From contig JAQTRB010000009.1 in NCBI GenBank assembly GCA_028712015.1, forward strand, positions 5,205 through 19,035: 13,831 nt of DNA. The letters run 5' to 3'. A program made the translations under genes and the position numbers. The DNA comes from Syntrophales bacterium. Its GTDB lineage: Bacteria; Desulfobacterota; Syntrophia; Syntrophales; UBA5619. Of the stretch, positions 1 to 10,463 are shown in pieces. Numbering within the stretch: the first letter of the stretch is position 1; the number at the start of each line of letters is the position of its first letter. The notes under the pieces are model-generated. The model ran no database searches and had not been told where the DNA came from. It saw only the letters and a list, made by a program, of their open reading frames with translations.

Positions 1-816
1 CACGGAAACAAGGGCGTTCTGTCCCGGATACTCCCCGAGGAGGACATGCCCTATTTTAAGGATGGCACACCGGTGGACATCGTCCTCAATCCGCTGGGCG
101 TTCCCTCCCGGATGAATGTGGGGCAGATCCTGGAAACGCATTTGGGCTGGGCGGCCAAGGGCATGGGGGATAAGATCAACGCCCTTGTCGAAAAAAACTG
201 CGGACTGGAGCAGCTCAAGAGGGAATTGAAGTCGGTCTATTCCTCGCCGGAAGTGAATCGCTTCCTCAACGAGGCAAGCGAGGATGAAATTCGCGGATTC
301 GCGGGTCGTCTGAAGAGAGGCATTATGGTGTCCACGCCGGTTTTCGACGGCGCCGATGAAAAAGAAATCAAAAATATGCTGAAAGCCGGCGGCCTTCCCC
401 AAACCGGCCAGACCGTTCTGTATGACGGGAGAACCGGAGAGCCGTTCGACCAGGAAATCACCGTGGGCATGATCTATATGCTGAAGCTTCATCATCTGGT
501 CGACAACAAGATTCACGCGCGTTCGATCGGCCCCTACTCCCTGGTGACCCAGCAACCGCTCGGCGGCAAGGCGCAATTTGGGGGGCAGAGATTGGGAGAA
601 ATGGAAGTATGGGCGATGGAGGCCTACGGCGCCGCTTACGCTCTCCAGGAGTTCCTGACGGTCAAGTCCGACGATGTGGCCGGCAGGACGCGGATGTATG
701 AGGCCATTGTGAAGGGAGAGCATACGTCGGAACCGGGATTGCCCGAGTCCTTCAACGTTCTGGTGAAGGAGCTCCAGAGCCTCTGCCTCGACGTGGAACT
801 GATCGAAGAGGAATAG
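1..816 (+). CDS. rpoB: RNA polymerase beta subunit, C-terminal part (5' end outside window)
   Basis: The reading frame is open from the first base and ends at TAG 814-816, giving the last 271 residues of the beta subunit. It opens with HGNKGV, the conserved stretch whose lysine lies close to the active site (K1073 in E. coli numbering, by recall). It continues through NPLGVPSRMNVGQILE, the ATPVFDGA-like segment at about residues 98-105, YDGRTGEPF, and the very conserved SLVTQQPLGGKAQFGGQRLGE and GEMEVWA-EAYGAAY region, ending with PESFNVLVKELQSL. This is the beta C-terminal clamp region, which contacts beta' and helps form the active centre. Most of the protein, including the rifampicin pocket, lies upstream and cannot be judged. 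The frame is intact. An internal ATG at 46 is not the start. rpoC follows after 60 bases, as in most bacteria. Confidence 0.98.
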   Translation, partial: HGNKGVLSRILPEEDMPYFKDGTPVDIVLNPLGVPSRMNVGQILETHLGWAAKGMGDKINALVEKNCGLEQLKRELKSVYSSPEVNRFLNEASEDEIRGFAGRLKRGIMVSTPVFDGADEKEIKNMLKAGGLPQTGQTVLYDGRTGEPFDQEITVGMIYMLKLHHLVDNKIHARSIGPYSLVTQQPLGGKAQFGGQRLGEMEVWAMEAYGAAYALQEFLTVKSDDVAGRTRMYEAIVKGEHTSEPGLPESFNVLVKELQSLCLDVELIEEE

Positions 817-876
817 AAATGCGGGCGGGAGGATTTTCCCCGTTCCATGTCCGTTTCAATATAGGAGATATCATCC

Positions 877-5043
<4,167 letters not shown>

Positions 5044-5105
5044 TAGTTAGACTGCCTTTTGTTGCGCCAGAGAAATCGACAGCTCAATAACGGCTGGGAG
5101 GGGTA

Positions 5106-5477
5106 ATGCCTACAATAAATCAGTTGGTTAGAAAAGGAAGGGCCAAGATCGCCGGCAAGGCCGCGACGCCCGCGCTGGCGAGTTCGCCGCAGCGGCGGGG
5201 GGTGTGCGTCCGGGTGTACACATCCACCCCCAAGAAGCCGAATTCAGCCCTGAGAAAAGTGGCCAGGGTGCGGCTGACAAGCGGTTACGAGGTCACGTCC
5301 TACATTCCGGGGGTGGGACACAACCTTCAGGAGCATTCCGTCGTTCTGGTGCGTGGGGGCCGCGTAAAGGATCTTCCCGGCGTGCGTTACCATATCATCC
5401 GGGGGACACTGGATGCCGTCGGCGTTCAGGACAGGAAGCAGGGAAGGTCCAAATATGGGGCCAAAAGACCGAGCTAA
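5106..5477 (+). CDS. rpsL: 30S ribosomal protein S12
   Basis: 123-residue S12, part of the decoding centre of the small subunit, where it monitors codon-anticodon pairing. The start ATG follows GGGAGGGG at 5097-5103. The signature TPKKPNSALRKV begins at residue 41 and contains K43 and K44. GGRVKDLPGVRYH has K88 and D89; the aspartate is the one that RimO methylthiolates in some bacteria. The lysines at the positions where substitutions give streptomycin resistance are wild type, so this allele predicts no S12-based resistance. Length matches the family (E. coli 124). It lies 62 bases after rpoC with no visible terminator between, so it is probably read from the rpoBC transcript, and 13 bases before rpsG. 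Confidence 0.98.
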   Translation: MPTINQLVRKGRAKIAGKAATPALASSPQRRGVCVRVYTSTPKKPNSALRKVARVRLTSGYEVTSYIPGVGHNLQEHSVVLVRGGRVKDLPGVRYHIIRGTLDAVGVQDRKQGRSKYGAKRPS

Positions 5478-5490
5478 GCGGGGATAGATC

Positions 5491-5961
5491 ATGCCGAGGA
5501 GAAGAGAAGTTACCAAGAGAGAGATCCTGCCGGATCCGAAGTACAACAACCGGCTGGTGGCGAGATTCATCAACAGCCTCCTGAAGCGGGGGAAAAAGAG
5601 CGTCGCGGAGTCCATCCTCTACGGGGCTTTCGATATCATTCAGGACCGGGTCAAGGAGACCCCGGTCGACGTTTTTGAAAAGGCCGTGAACAACGTCAAA
5701 CCGGTGATCGAGGTCAAATCCAGGCGGGTCGGTGGATCGACCTATCAGGTTCCGACGGAGGTGATTCCTTCTCGTCGGGTCGCCCTCGGGATCCGCTGGC
5801 TGATTAGCCATGCACGGGAGCGCTCGGAAAAAACCATGCGCGAAAAGTTGGCTGCGGAGTTGATTGACGCGGCAAACAACCGGGGCGGCGCGATCAAGAA
5901 AAGAGAGGCCGTCCACAAGATGGCCGAGGCCAACAAGGCGTTTGCCCATTATCGATTCTAA
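5491..5961 (+). CDS. rpsG: 30S ribosomal protein S7
   Basis: 156-residue S7, a primary 16S rRNA-binding protein that starts assembly of the small-subunit head and lines the mRNA exit channel and E site. The start MPRRREVTKREILPDP is the usual S7 N-terminus. Conserved stretches include the SLLKRGKKSVAE helix, VGGSTYQVPTEV, RRVALGIRWL, NNRGGAIKKRE and the C-terminal HKMAEANKAFAHYRF. The ribosome-binding site is modest (GCGGGGA just after the rpsL stop). The rpsL-rpsG gap is only 13 bases, too short to hold the long intercistronic S7 binding site known in E. coli. tuf, not fusA, follows after 80 bases. Confidence 0.98.
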   Translation: MPRRREVTKREILPDPKYNNRLVARFINSLLKRGKKSVAESILYGAFDIIQDRVKETPVDVFEKAVNNVKPVIEVKSRRVGGSTYQVPTEVIPSRRVALGIRWLISHARERSEKTMREKLAAELIDAANNRGGAIKKREAVHKMAEANKAFAHYRF

Positions 5962-6041
5962 CGGGGACTCTTTTTCAGAAACGGATCGGATAAGACGGAG
6001 TTGAAGACAAACGAACCATTCAAAGTTTAAGGAGGTTTGAA

Positions 6042-7235
6042 ATGGCTAAGAAGAAATTTGAGAGGACGAAGCCGCACCTGAATATCGGCACAATCGGTCA
6101 CGTTGATCATGGAAAGACCACGTTGACGGCCGCAATCACAAAACACTTGGCCTCCAAGGGATTTGCCGAATTCAGACCCTTTGATTCCATCGACAATGCA
6201 CCGGAAGAAAAGGAAAGAGGGGTTACCATCAATATTTCACATGTGGAATATGAGACGGACACGCGTCATTATGCCCATGTGGACTGCCCGGGTCATGCCG
6301 ACTATATCAAAAACATGATTTCCGGCGCCGCGCATATGGATGGTACGATTCTGGTTGTGGCGGCCTCCGATGGCCCGATGCCCCAGACCCGGGAGCACAT
6401 TCTTCTTGCCCGTCAGGTTCAGGTGCCTTACGTGGTCGTCTATCTCAACAAGGTGGATCTGGTGGATGATCCCGAACTTCTGGACCTGGTTGAACTGGAG
6501 CTGCGCGAGCTTCTGACGGCATATGATTTCCCGGGCGATGACATTCCGATCATCCGTGGCTCAGCGTTAAAAGCCCTTGAGGCGGATGATCCCAACTCTC
6601 CTGACGCCAAGTCCGTCTGGGATCTGATGGCTGCCGTCGATAGTTATGTCCCCCTGCCCAAACGCGATACCGAGAAGCCGTTCCTGATGCCGGTCGGCGA
6701 TGTCTTCACGATCTCCGGCCGTGGCACGGTGGTTACGGGTCGCGTGGATCGCGGGATTGTCCGGACGGGTGATGAAGTGGAGATCATTGGAATCCGGCCG
6801 ACCTTCAAGACCGTATGTACCGGTGTCGAAATGTTCCGCAAGACGCTGGATGAAGGGCGGGCCGGTGACGACATCGGCGTTTTGCTCCGCGGTACGAAGC
6901 GCGAGGAAGTGGAAAGAGGACAGGTCGTCGCAAAGCCGGGTTCGATCACTCCGCATACAAAATTCAAGGCTCAGGTCTACGTGCTCACGAAGGAAGAAGG
7001 CGGACGTCATACCCCCTTCTTCAATGGTTATCGCCCCCAGTTCTATTTCCGCACCACGGATGTGACCGGTGTGGCCAACCTTCCCGAAGGGGTGGAGATG
7101 GTCATGCCCGGCGACAATGTCGAGATGGAGGTCAACCTGATTACGCCGATTGCCATGGAAGAGCAGCTCCGTTTTGCCATTCGGGAAGGCGGCAGAACCG
7201 TGGGCGCCGGCGTGGTCAGCAAGATTATCGAATAG
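6042..7235 (+). CDS. tuf: Translation elongation factor Tu
   Basis: 397-residue EF-Tu, the GTPase that carries aminoacyl-tRNA to the ribosomal A site. The ATG follows a strong AAGGAGG at 6029-6035. The GTP-binding motifs are complete: G1 GHVDHGKT at 19-26, G2 threonine T62 in RGVTIN, G3 DCPGHADY at 81-88 (including H85, the catalytic histidine), G4 NKVD at 136-139 and G5 SALKAL at 174-179. Domain II (about 205-300, with GRGTVVTGRVDRG) and domain III (ending TVGAGVVSKIIE) are intact. The DCPGHADY and RGTVVTGR motifs and the length exclude EF-G, SelB and other family GTPases. It directly follows rpsG with no fusA between. rpsJ follows after 30 bases, joining the str and S10 groups. A second tuf copy elsewhere in the genome is possible but cannot be seen. 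Confidence 0.99.
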   Translation: MAKKKFERTKPHLNIGTIGHVDHGKTTLTAAITKHLASKGFAEFRPFDSIDNAPEEKERGVTINISHVEYETDTRHYAHVDCPGHADYIKNMISGAAHMDGTILVVAASDGPMPQTREHILLARQVQVPYVVVYLNKVDLVDDPELLDLVELELRELLTAYDFPGDDIPIIRGSALKALEADDPNSPDAKSVWDLMAAVDSYVPLPKRDTEKPFLMPVGDVFTISGRGTVVTGRVDRGIVRTGDEVEIIGIRPTFKTVCTGVEMFRKTLDEGRAGDDIGVLLRGTKREEVERGQVVAKPGSITPHTKFKAQVYVLTKEEGGRHTPFFNGYRPQFYFRTTDVTGVANLPEGVEMVMPGDNVEMEVNLITPIAMEEQLRFAIREGGRTVGAGVVSKIIE

Positions 7236-7265
7236 GACAGCCATCAAATTGGATCGAATGAAACC

Positions 7266-7574
7266 ATGAAAGATCAAAAAATAAGAATTCGCCTGAAGGC
7301 GTACGACTATAAGCTGCTCGACCGTTCGGTGGATGATATCGTGGAGACGGCAAAACGGACGGGCGCCCGCGTGGCAGGTCCCATTCCGCTGCCGACCGAG
7401 ATCAACAAGTATTGCGTCAACCGATCGCCGCACGTCGACAAGAAATCGCGGGAGCAGTTCGAGATCCGGACGCACAAGCGGCTGATCGATATCGTCGAGC
7501 CGACGCAGGCGACGGTGGACGCGCTGATGAAACTTGATCTATCGGCAGGCGTGGACGTGGAGATCAAGTTGTAA
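7266..7574 (+). CDS. rpsJ: 30S ribosomal protein S10
   Basis: 102-residue S10, a head protein of the small subunit that also serves as NusE in transcription antitermination complexes. Family signatures are IRIRLKAYDYKLLDRS, ETAKRTGARVAGPIPLPT, SPHVDKKSREQFEIRTHKR and VDALMKLDLSAGVDVEIKL, over the whole normal length (E. coli 103). The ATG at 7266 is the standard start, although no canonical Shine-Dalgarno sequence lies at the usual distance (only GGATCGAA upstream). A four-codon reading frame ATGAAACCATGA at 7258-7269 ends on the rpsJ start codon. The gap to tuf is 30 bases, with no room for the long L4-controlled S10 leader known in E. coli. Confidence 0.98.
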   Translation: MKDQKIRIRLKAYDYKLLDRSVDDIVETAKRTGARVAGPIPLPTEINKYCVNRSPHVDKKSREQFEIRTHKRLIDIVEPTQATVDALMKLDLSAGVDVEIKL

Positions 7575-7596
7575 GTTGTGGGCGGGATGGGTTCTT

Positions 7597-7623
7597 TGGA
7601 ACGGGCGTCATAGCCGTTGGCCA
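7597..7623 (+). promoter_or_regulatory. Possible RNA hairpin in the rpsJ-rplC gap
   Basis: Arms TGG AACGG C (7597-7604 and 7606) pair with G CCGTT CCA (7613-7618 and 7621-7623) around the six-base loop GTCATA, with one bulged G at 7605 and two bulged Gs at 7619-7620. That is nine base pairs. No T-run follows, so it is not a rho-independent terminator. The 97-base gap holding it is the largest in the window and contains nothing else I recognise. It was folded by eye only, and its role is unknown. Confidence 0.35.
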
Positions 7624-7671
7624 TTCTTCGTCACGGATGAACTGCTTTTGTGAATGAGAAAGATCCGGATA

Positions 7672-8304
7672 ATGATAAAAGGATTAATTGGCAAAAAATT
7701 GGGGATGACCCAGATCTTTTCGGATGAAGGGATTTCCGTTCCCGTAACGGTGATCGAAGTGGAGCCTTCCGTCGTTATTCAGAAAAAGAACGTGGAGACG
7801 GATGGCTACGACGCCCTTCAGCTGGGGTATGGGCGGATCAAACAGCGCAATGTGACCAAGCCGATTCAGGGGCACTTCAAAAAGGCGGATAAGGGTTTCT
7901 TCCGTGTGCTTCGGGAATTCAAGGTGGATCCGCAAAGCTGCGAACTGGGCCAGGAGTTGAATGCCGAAATGTTTTCGCCCGGGGATTATGTGGATGTTGT
8001 CGGAACGACCAAGGGCAAGGGATTTGCAGGTGTTATCAAACGCCATGGGTTCGGCGGCGGCCGAGCGACGCACGGCTCCATGTTCCACAGGGCCCCGGGT
8101 TCCATCGGCGCGAGCGCCGATCCCTCCCGTGTTTTCAAGGGTACAAAACTGCCCGGTCACATGGGGTACGAAAGAAAAACAGTGCAGAACCTGCTGGTAT
8201 GGGCCGTTCGACCGGAGATCAATGTGATTCTGGTCCGCGGCGCCGTTCCCGGCGGCAAGAACGGATTTGTTCTGATCAAACAGGCGGTCAAGAAGGGTCA
8301 ATAA
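7672..8304 (+). CDS. rplC: 50S ribosomal protein L3
   Basis: L3 is an early-assembling 23S rRNA-binding protein whose long loop reaches toward the peptidyl transferase centre. I chose the ATG at 7672 (MIKGLIGKKLGMTQIF, 210 residues) because it matches the family start and length (E. coli 209). An in-frame ATG at 7654 would add MRKIRI. Neither has a good ribosome-binding site. Conserved parts are GKKLGMTQIFSDEG, DVVGTTKGKGFAGVIKRHGF, the loop GGRATHGSMFHRAPGSIGASADPSRVFKGTKLPGH (about residues 130-164) and the C-terminal VRGAVPGGKNGFVLI. The loop has Ala-Ser-Ala after GSIG, so the glutamine methylated by PrmB in E. coli is not at that site. rplD follows after 23 bases. Confidence 0.97.
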   Translation: MIKGLIGKKLGMTQIFSDEGISVPVTVIEVEPSVVIQKKNVETDGYDALQLGYGRIKQRNVTKPIQGHFKKADKGFFRVLREFKVDPQSCELGQELNAEMFSPGDYVDVVGTTKGKGFAGVIKRHGFGGGRATHGSMFHRAPGSIGASADPSRVFKGTKLPGHMGYERKTVQNLLVWAVRPEINVILVRGAVPGGKNGFVLIKQAVKKGQ

Positions 8305-8327
8305 GCAGCGTCTTCAAGGTGAGGAAA

Positions 8328-8951
8328 ATGCCAGTAGCGGGTGTATACGACATTGAAAATAAAAGAGTCGCTGAGATTGAACTCAGTGAAGCCGTCTTTG
8401 GTGCGCCGGTCAATGAGGATGTGATTTACGAGGTGGTCCGGATGCAGATGGCCGCCCGACGGAGCGGGACCGCCTGCACCAAGGGTCGAAGCGATGTCAG
8501 CGGAGGCGGCAAGAAGCCCTGGCGTCAGAAGGGCACGGGGCGGGCCAGGGCGGGGCACTCCCGTTCTCCGATCTGGAAGGGGGGGGGAGTTGTCTTCGGA
8601 CCCACGCCGCACGGTTATGACCTGAAGGTGTCCAAGAAAGTTAGGCGGTTGGCGCTCATTTCCGCCCTTAGCATGAAATTCAGAGAAGAACGAATGACGA
8701 TTCTGCGGGATTTTCCGATGGAAGAGATCAAGACCCAGAAGTTCCAGCAGGTCATCGACCGCTTTGGATTCAAGAAGACCCTTTTCGTGATCGATATGCC
8801 GCGGCCGGTACTGGAAAAATCATCGCGCAATATCCCGGACGTCAAAATGGTCCGCTCGGAGGGAATCAATGTGTACGACTTGCTGAAATACGATCATGTC
8901 GTCCTTCTTGAACCCTCTGTTCATAACATTGAAGGGGCGTTGATATCATAA
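8328..8951 (+). CDS. rplD: 50S ribosomal protein L4
   Basis: 207-residue L4, which lines the peptide exit tunnel with L22. In E. coli it also represses its own operon, but no matching leader is visible here. The start is ATG 8328 (MPVAGVYDIENKRV) with AAGGTGAGG at 8316-8324. Upstream extension of this frame would run through the end of rplC and lacks L4 features. The tunnel loop has RRSGTACTKGRSDVSGGGKKPWRQKGTGRARAGHSRSP, about residues 45-82, followed by IWKGGGVVFGPTPHGY. The codons for K84-G87 form a run of nine Gs at 8579-8587. The C-terminal half has the Rossmann-like L4 fold, ending NVYDLLKYDHVVLLEPSV and then a short tail. The TAA overlaps the rplW ATG by one base. Confidence 0.97.
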   Translation: MPVAGVYDIENKRVAEIELSEAVFGAPVNEDVIYEVVRMQMAARRSGTACTKGRSDVSGGGKKPWRQKGTGRARAGHSRSPIWKGGGVVFGPTPHGYDLKVSKKVRRLALISALSMKFREERMTILRDFPMEEIKTQKFQQVIDRFGFKKTLFVIDMPRPVLEKSSRNIPDVKMVRSEGINVYDLLKYDHVVLLEPSVHNIEGALIS

Positions 8952-9238
8952 TGGAACTGCATCAGGTCATCAAAAAGAGTTTGATTACGGAAAAGAGCAC
9001 GATTGCGAGAGACGCCGCAAATCAGTACAACTTTGCGGTTCACGTCAAGGCCAACCGTATCGAAGTGGGCCGCGCTGTTGAAAAACTCTTCAAGGTCAAG
9101 GTGCTGAGCGTCCGGGTGATGAATGTTCGCGGCAAGAAGAAAAGATCAGGCAGGATGATGGGGGAACGAAGCTCCTGGAAGAAGGCGATCGTGACCCTGG
9201 CTCCGGGAAGCCGTATCGAGACCGGGGACGGCGTGTAA
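8951..9238 (+). CDS. rplW: 50S ribosomal protein L23
   Basis: 95-residue L23, a 23S domain III protein at the tunnel exit and the docking site for trigger factor and signal recognition particle. The sequence runs MELHQVIKKSLITEKST, FAVHVKANRIEVGRAVEKLF, VKVLSVRVMNVRGKKKRSG, then SSWKKAIVTLAPGSRIE, all in the family order and at normal length (E. coli 100). Its ATG shares one base with the rplD stop (TAATG). The nearest Shine-Dalgarno-like stretch, AAGGGG at 8932-8937, is rather far away, so translation probably depends on termination-reinitiation from rplD. Confidence 0.97.
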   Translation: MELHQVIKKSLITEKSTIARDAANQYNFAVHVKANRIEVGRAVEKLFKVKVLSVRVMNVRGKKKRSGRMMGERSSWKKAIVTLAPGSRIETGDGV

Positions 9239-9239
9239 C

Positions 9240-9266
9240 CTGTCCGTCGGCAAGTGCCGGAGACAG
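9240..9266 (+). promoter_or_regulatory. RNA hairpin in the rplW-rplB gap
   Basis: The outer stem CTGTC (9240-9244) pairs with GACAG (9262-9266). After a small internal loop (CG opposite A), TCGGC (9247-9251) pairs with GCCGG (9256-9260) around the tetraloop AAGT, for ten base pairs with one U-G pair. The hairpin begins two bases after the rplW stop and ends five bases before the rplB Shine-Dalgarno (9271). Only TTT follows, so it is not a typical terminator. It could influence rplB initiation or mRNA stability. Folded by eye. Confidence 0.5.
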
Positions 9267-9286
9267 TTTGGGTGAGGAATAGAGGG

Positions 9287-10108
9287 ATGGGAATCAAAAA
9301 ATACAAACCGACGTCGCCAGGAAGAAGGTTTCAGACCTGCTCCGATTTCGAAGAGGTGACCAGATCGACGCCCGAGAAGAGTCTTTTACGGCCTCTGAAG
9401 AAAACGGGAGGCCGCAACAACTATGGCAGGTTGACCAGCCGTCACATCGGCGGAGGTCACAAAAGGCGTTATCGGGTGATCGATTTTCGGCGGGACAAAG
9501 ACGATATTCAGGCCCGGGTCGCATCCGTTGAGTACGATCCGAACCGCTCATCGAGGATTGCGCTGTTGCACTATGTCGACGGCGAGAAGCGATACATCAT
9601 CGCCCCGTCCAAGATGACCGTAGGCGATCCCATCGTCAGCGGAGAAAAAGCGGACATCAAGTCCGGCAATGCCATTCCCCTGAGGAACATTCCTTTGGGA
9701 ACCCTGATTCACAACGTGGAACTCAAGGTGGGACGTGGAGGGCAATTGATCCGCTCGGCCGGCGCCTACGGACAGCTGATGGCCAAGGAGGCGGGTTATG
9801 CCCAGGTCCGCCTGCCTTCCGGAGAGGTCCGAAAAGTGTTTCTCGAATGTCGGGCGACCATCGGCCAGGTCGGCAATATCGATTCGGAAAACCTGAGCCT
9901 CGGCAAGGCGGGCAGGACGCGCTGGCTCGGACGGCGGCCGAAGGTCAGGGGCGTCGTCATGAATCCCGTCGATCATCCGATGGGCGGCGGGGAGGGAAAA
10001 TCCTCCGGCGGTCGTCACCCCTGCACCCCCTGGGGCGTGCCGACGAAAGGCCACAAGACGCGGACCAACAAGAGTACCGATAAATATATCGTAAAACGAA
10101 GAGGTTAA
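9287..10108 (+). CDS. rplB: 50S ribosomal protein L2
   Basis: 273-residue L2, which binds 23S rRNA near the peptidyl transferase centre, is needed for subunit joining and is among the most conserved ribosomal proteins. I chose ATG 9287 (MGIKKYKPTSPGRRF) because it matches the family start and has GGTGAGG at 9271-9277. An in-frame ATG at 9254 would add 11 unrelated residues. Conserved stretches include GGRNNYGRLTSRHIGGGHKRRYR, YDPNRSSRIALLHY, RSAGAYGQLMAKE and MNPVDHPMGGGEGKSSGG. H230 (H229 in E. coli mature numbering), implicated in peptidyl transferase activity, is present. The second histidine of the common HPH is methionine (M232). rpsS follows after four bases. Confidence 0.98.
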   Translation: MGIKKYKPTSPGRRFQTCSDFEEVTRSTPEKSLLRPLKKTGGRNNYGRLTSRHIGGGHKRRYRVIDFRRDKDDIQARVASVEYDPNRSSRIALLHYVDGEKRYIIAPSKMTVGDPIVSGEKADIKSGNAIPLRNIPLGTLIHNVELKVGRGGQLIRSAGAYGQLMAKEAGYAQVRLPSGEVRKVFLECRATIGQVGNIDSENLSLGKAGRTRWLGRRPKVRGVVMNPVDHPMGGGEGKSSGGRHPCTPWGVPTKGHKTRTNKSTDKYIVKRRG

Positions 10109-10112
10109 TAAG

Positions 10113-10394
10113 GTGGCACGTTCAATCAAGAAGGGCGCATTCATTGAAGAGAGTCTTTTGGAAAAGGTCCGAAAGCAGGAAGCCGGCGGGAGCAAAACGG
10201 TCATCAAGACCTGGTCGCGTCGTTCCACCGTGACCCCGGAATTGATCGGACAGACCTTTGCGGTGCACAACGGAAAAAAATTCATTCCGGTTTTTGTGAC
10301 CGAAAACATGGTCGGACACAAATTGGGTGAATTTGCGCCGACCAGAACTTTTTACAGCCACGCCGGAGACCGAAAAACGAAGCTGCGCAAGTAA
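10113..10394 (+). CDS. rpsS: 30S ribosomal protein S19
   Basis: 93-residue S19, a small-subunit head protein next to the A-site finger bridge and S13. The start is GTG at 10113 (MARSIKKGAFIEESLLEKV), with GAGG at 10101-10104 lying inside the rplB end, which suggests coupled translation. Family signatures are TVIKTWSRRSTVTPELIGQTFAVHNGKKFIPVFVTENMVGHKLGEFAPTRTF (about 29-80), followed by a normal basic tail. Length equals the family norm (E. coli 92). Confidence 0.97.
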   Translation: MARSIKKGAFIEESLLEKVRKQEAGGSKTVIKTWSRRSTVTPELIGQTFAVHNGKKFIPVFVTENMVGHKLGEFAPTRTFYSHAGDRKTKLRK

Positions 10395-10423
10395 AATCAA
10401 GGGTCAGATTTGAAACCTGCCCT

Positions 10424-10447
10424 CCGGGCGGACGTGGTACCCGCCGG
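10424..10447 (+). promoter_or_regulatory. GC-rich RNA hairpin upstream of rplV
   Basis: CC and GGCGG (10424-10425 and 10427-10431) pair with CCGCC and GG (10441-10447), with one bulged G at 10426 and the nine-base loop ACGTGGTAC. That is seven nearly all-GC pairs. It lies in the 69-base rpsS-rplV gap and ends about six bases before the rplV Shine-Dalgarno (TGGAG, about 10453-10457). No T-run follows. It also falls inside a possible N-terminal extension from a TTG at 10410, which I do not favour. Folded by eye. Confidence 0.45.
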
Positions 10448-10463
10448 CGATTTGGAGTCAGTC

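Noticed and set aside
826..842. Hairpin-like CGGGA/TCCCCG in the rpoB-rpoC gap
   Set aside because: Only four or five pairs with a bulge; too weak to call.
5080..5096. CAGC/GCTG inverted repeat just before the rpsL ribosome-binding site
   Set aside because: Four base pairs with a nine-base loop; likely chance.
5962..5976. Possible terminator after rpsG (CTCTTTTT run)
   Set aside because: A T-run is present but no stable GC-rich stem precedes it.
6001..6029. Possible promoter before tuf (TTGAAG at -35)
   Set aside because: The matching -10 position reads AGTTTA, a poor match to TATAAT.
6567..7475. A 302-codon minus-strand frame opposite tuf and rpsJ
   Set aside because: It spans two well-supported genes on the other strand and has no recognisable features.
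9254..9286. Extended rplB start
   Set aside because: The 11 added residues are not L2-like and overlap the hairpin end and the ribosome-binding site of the true start.
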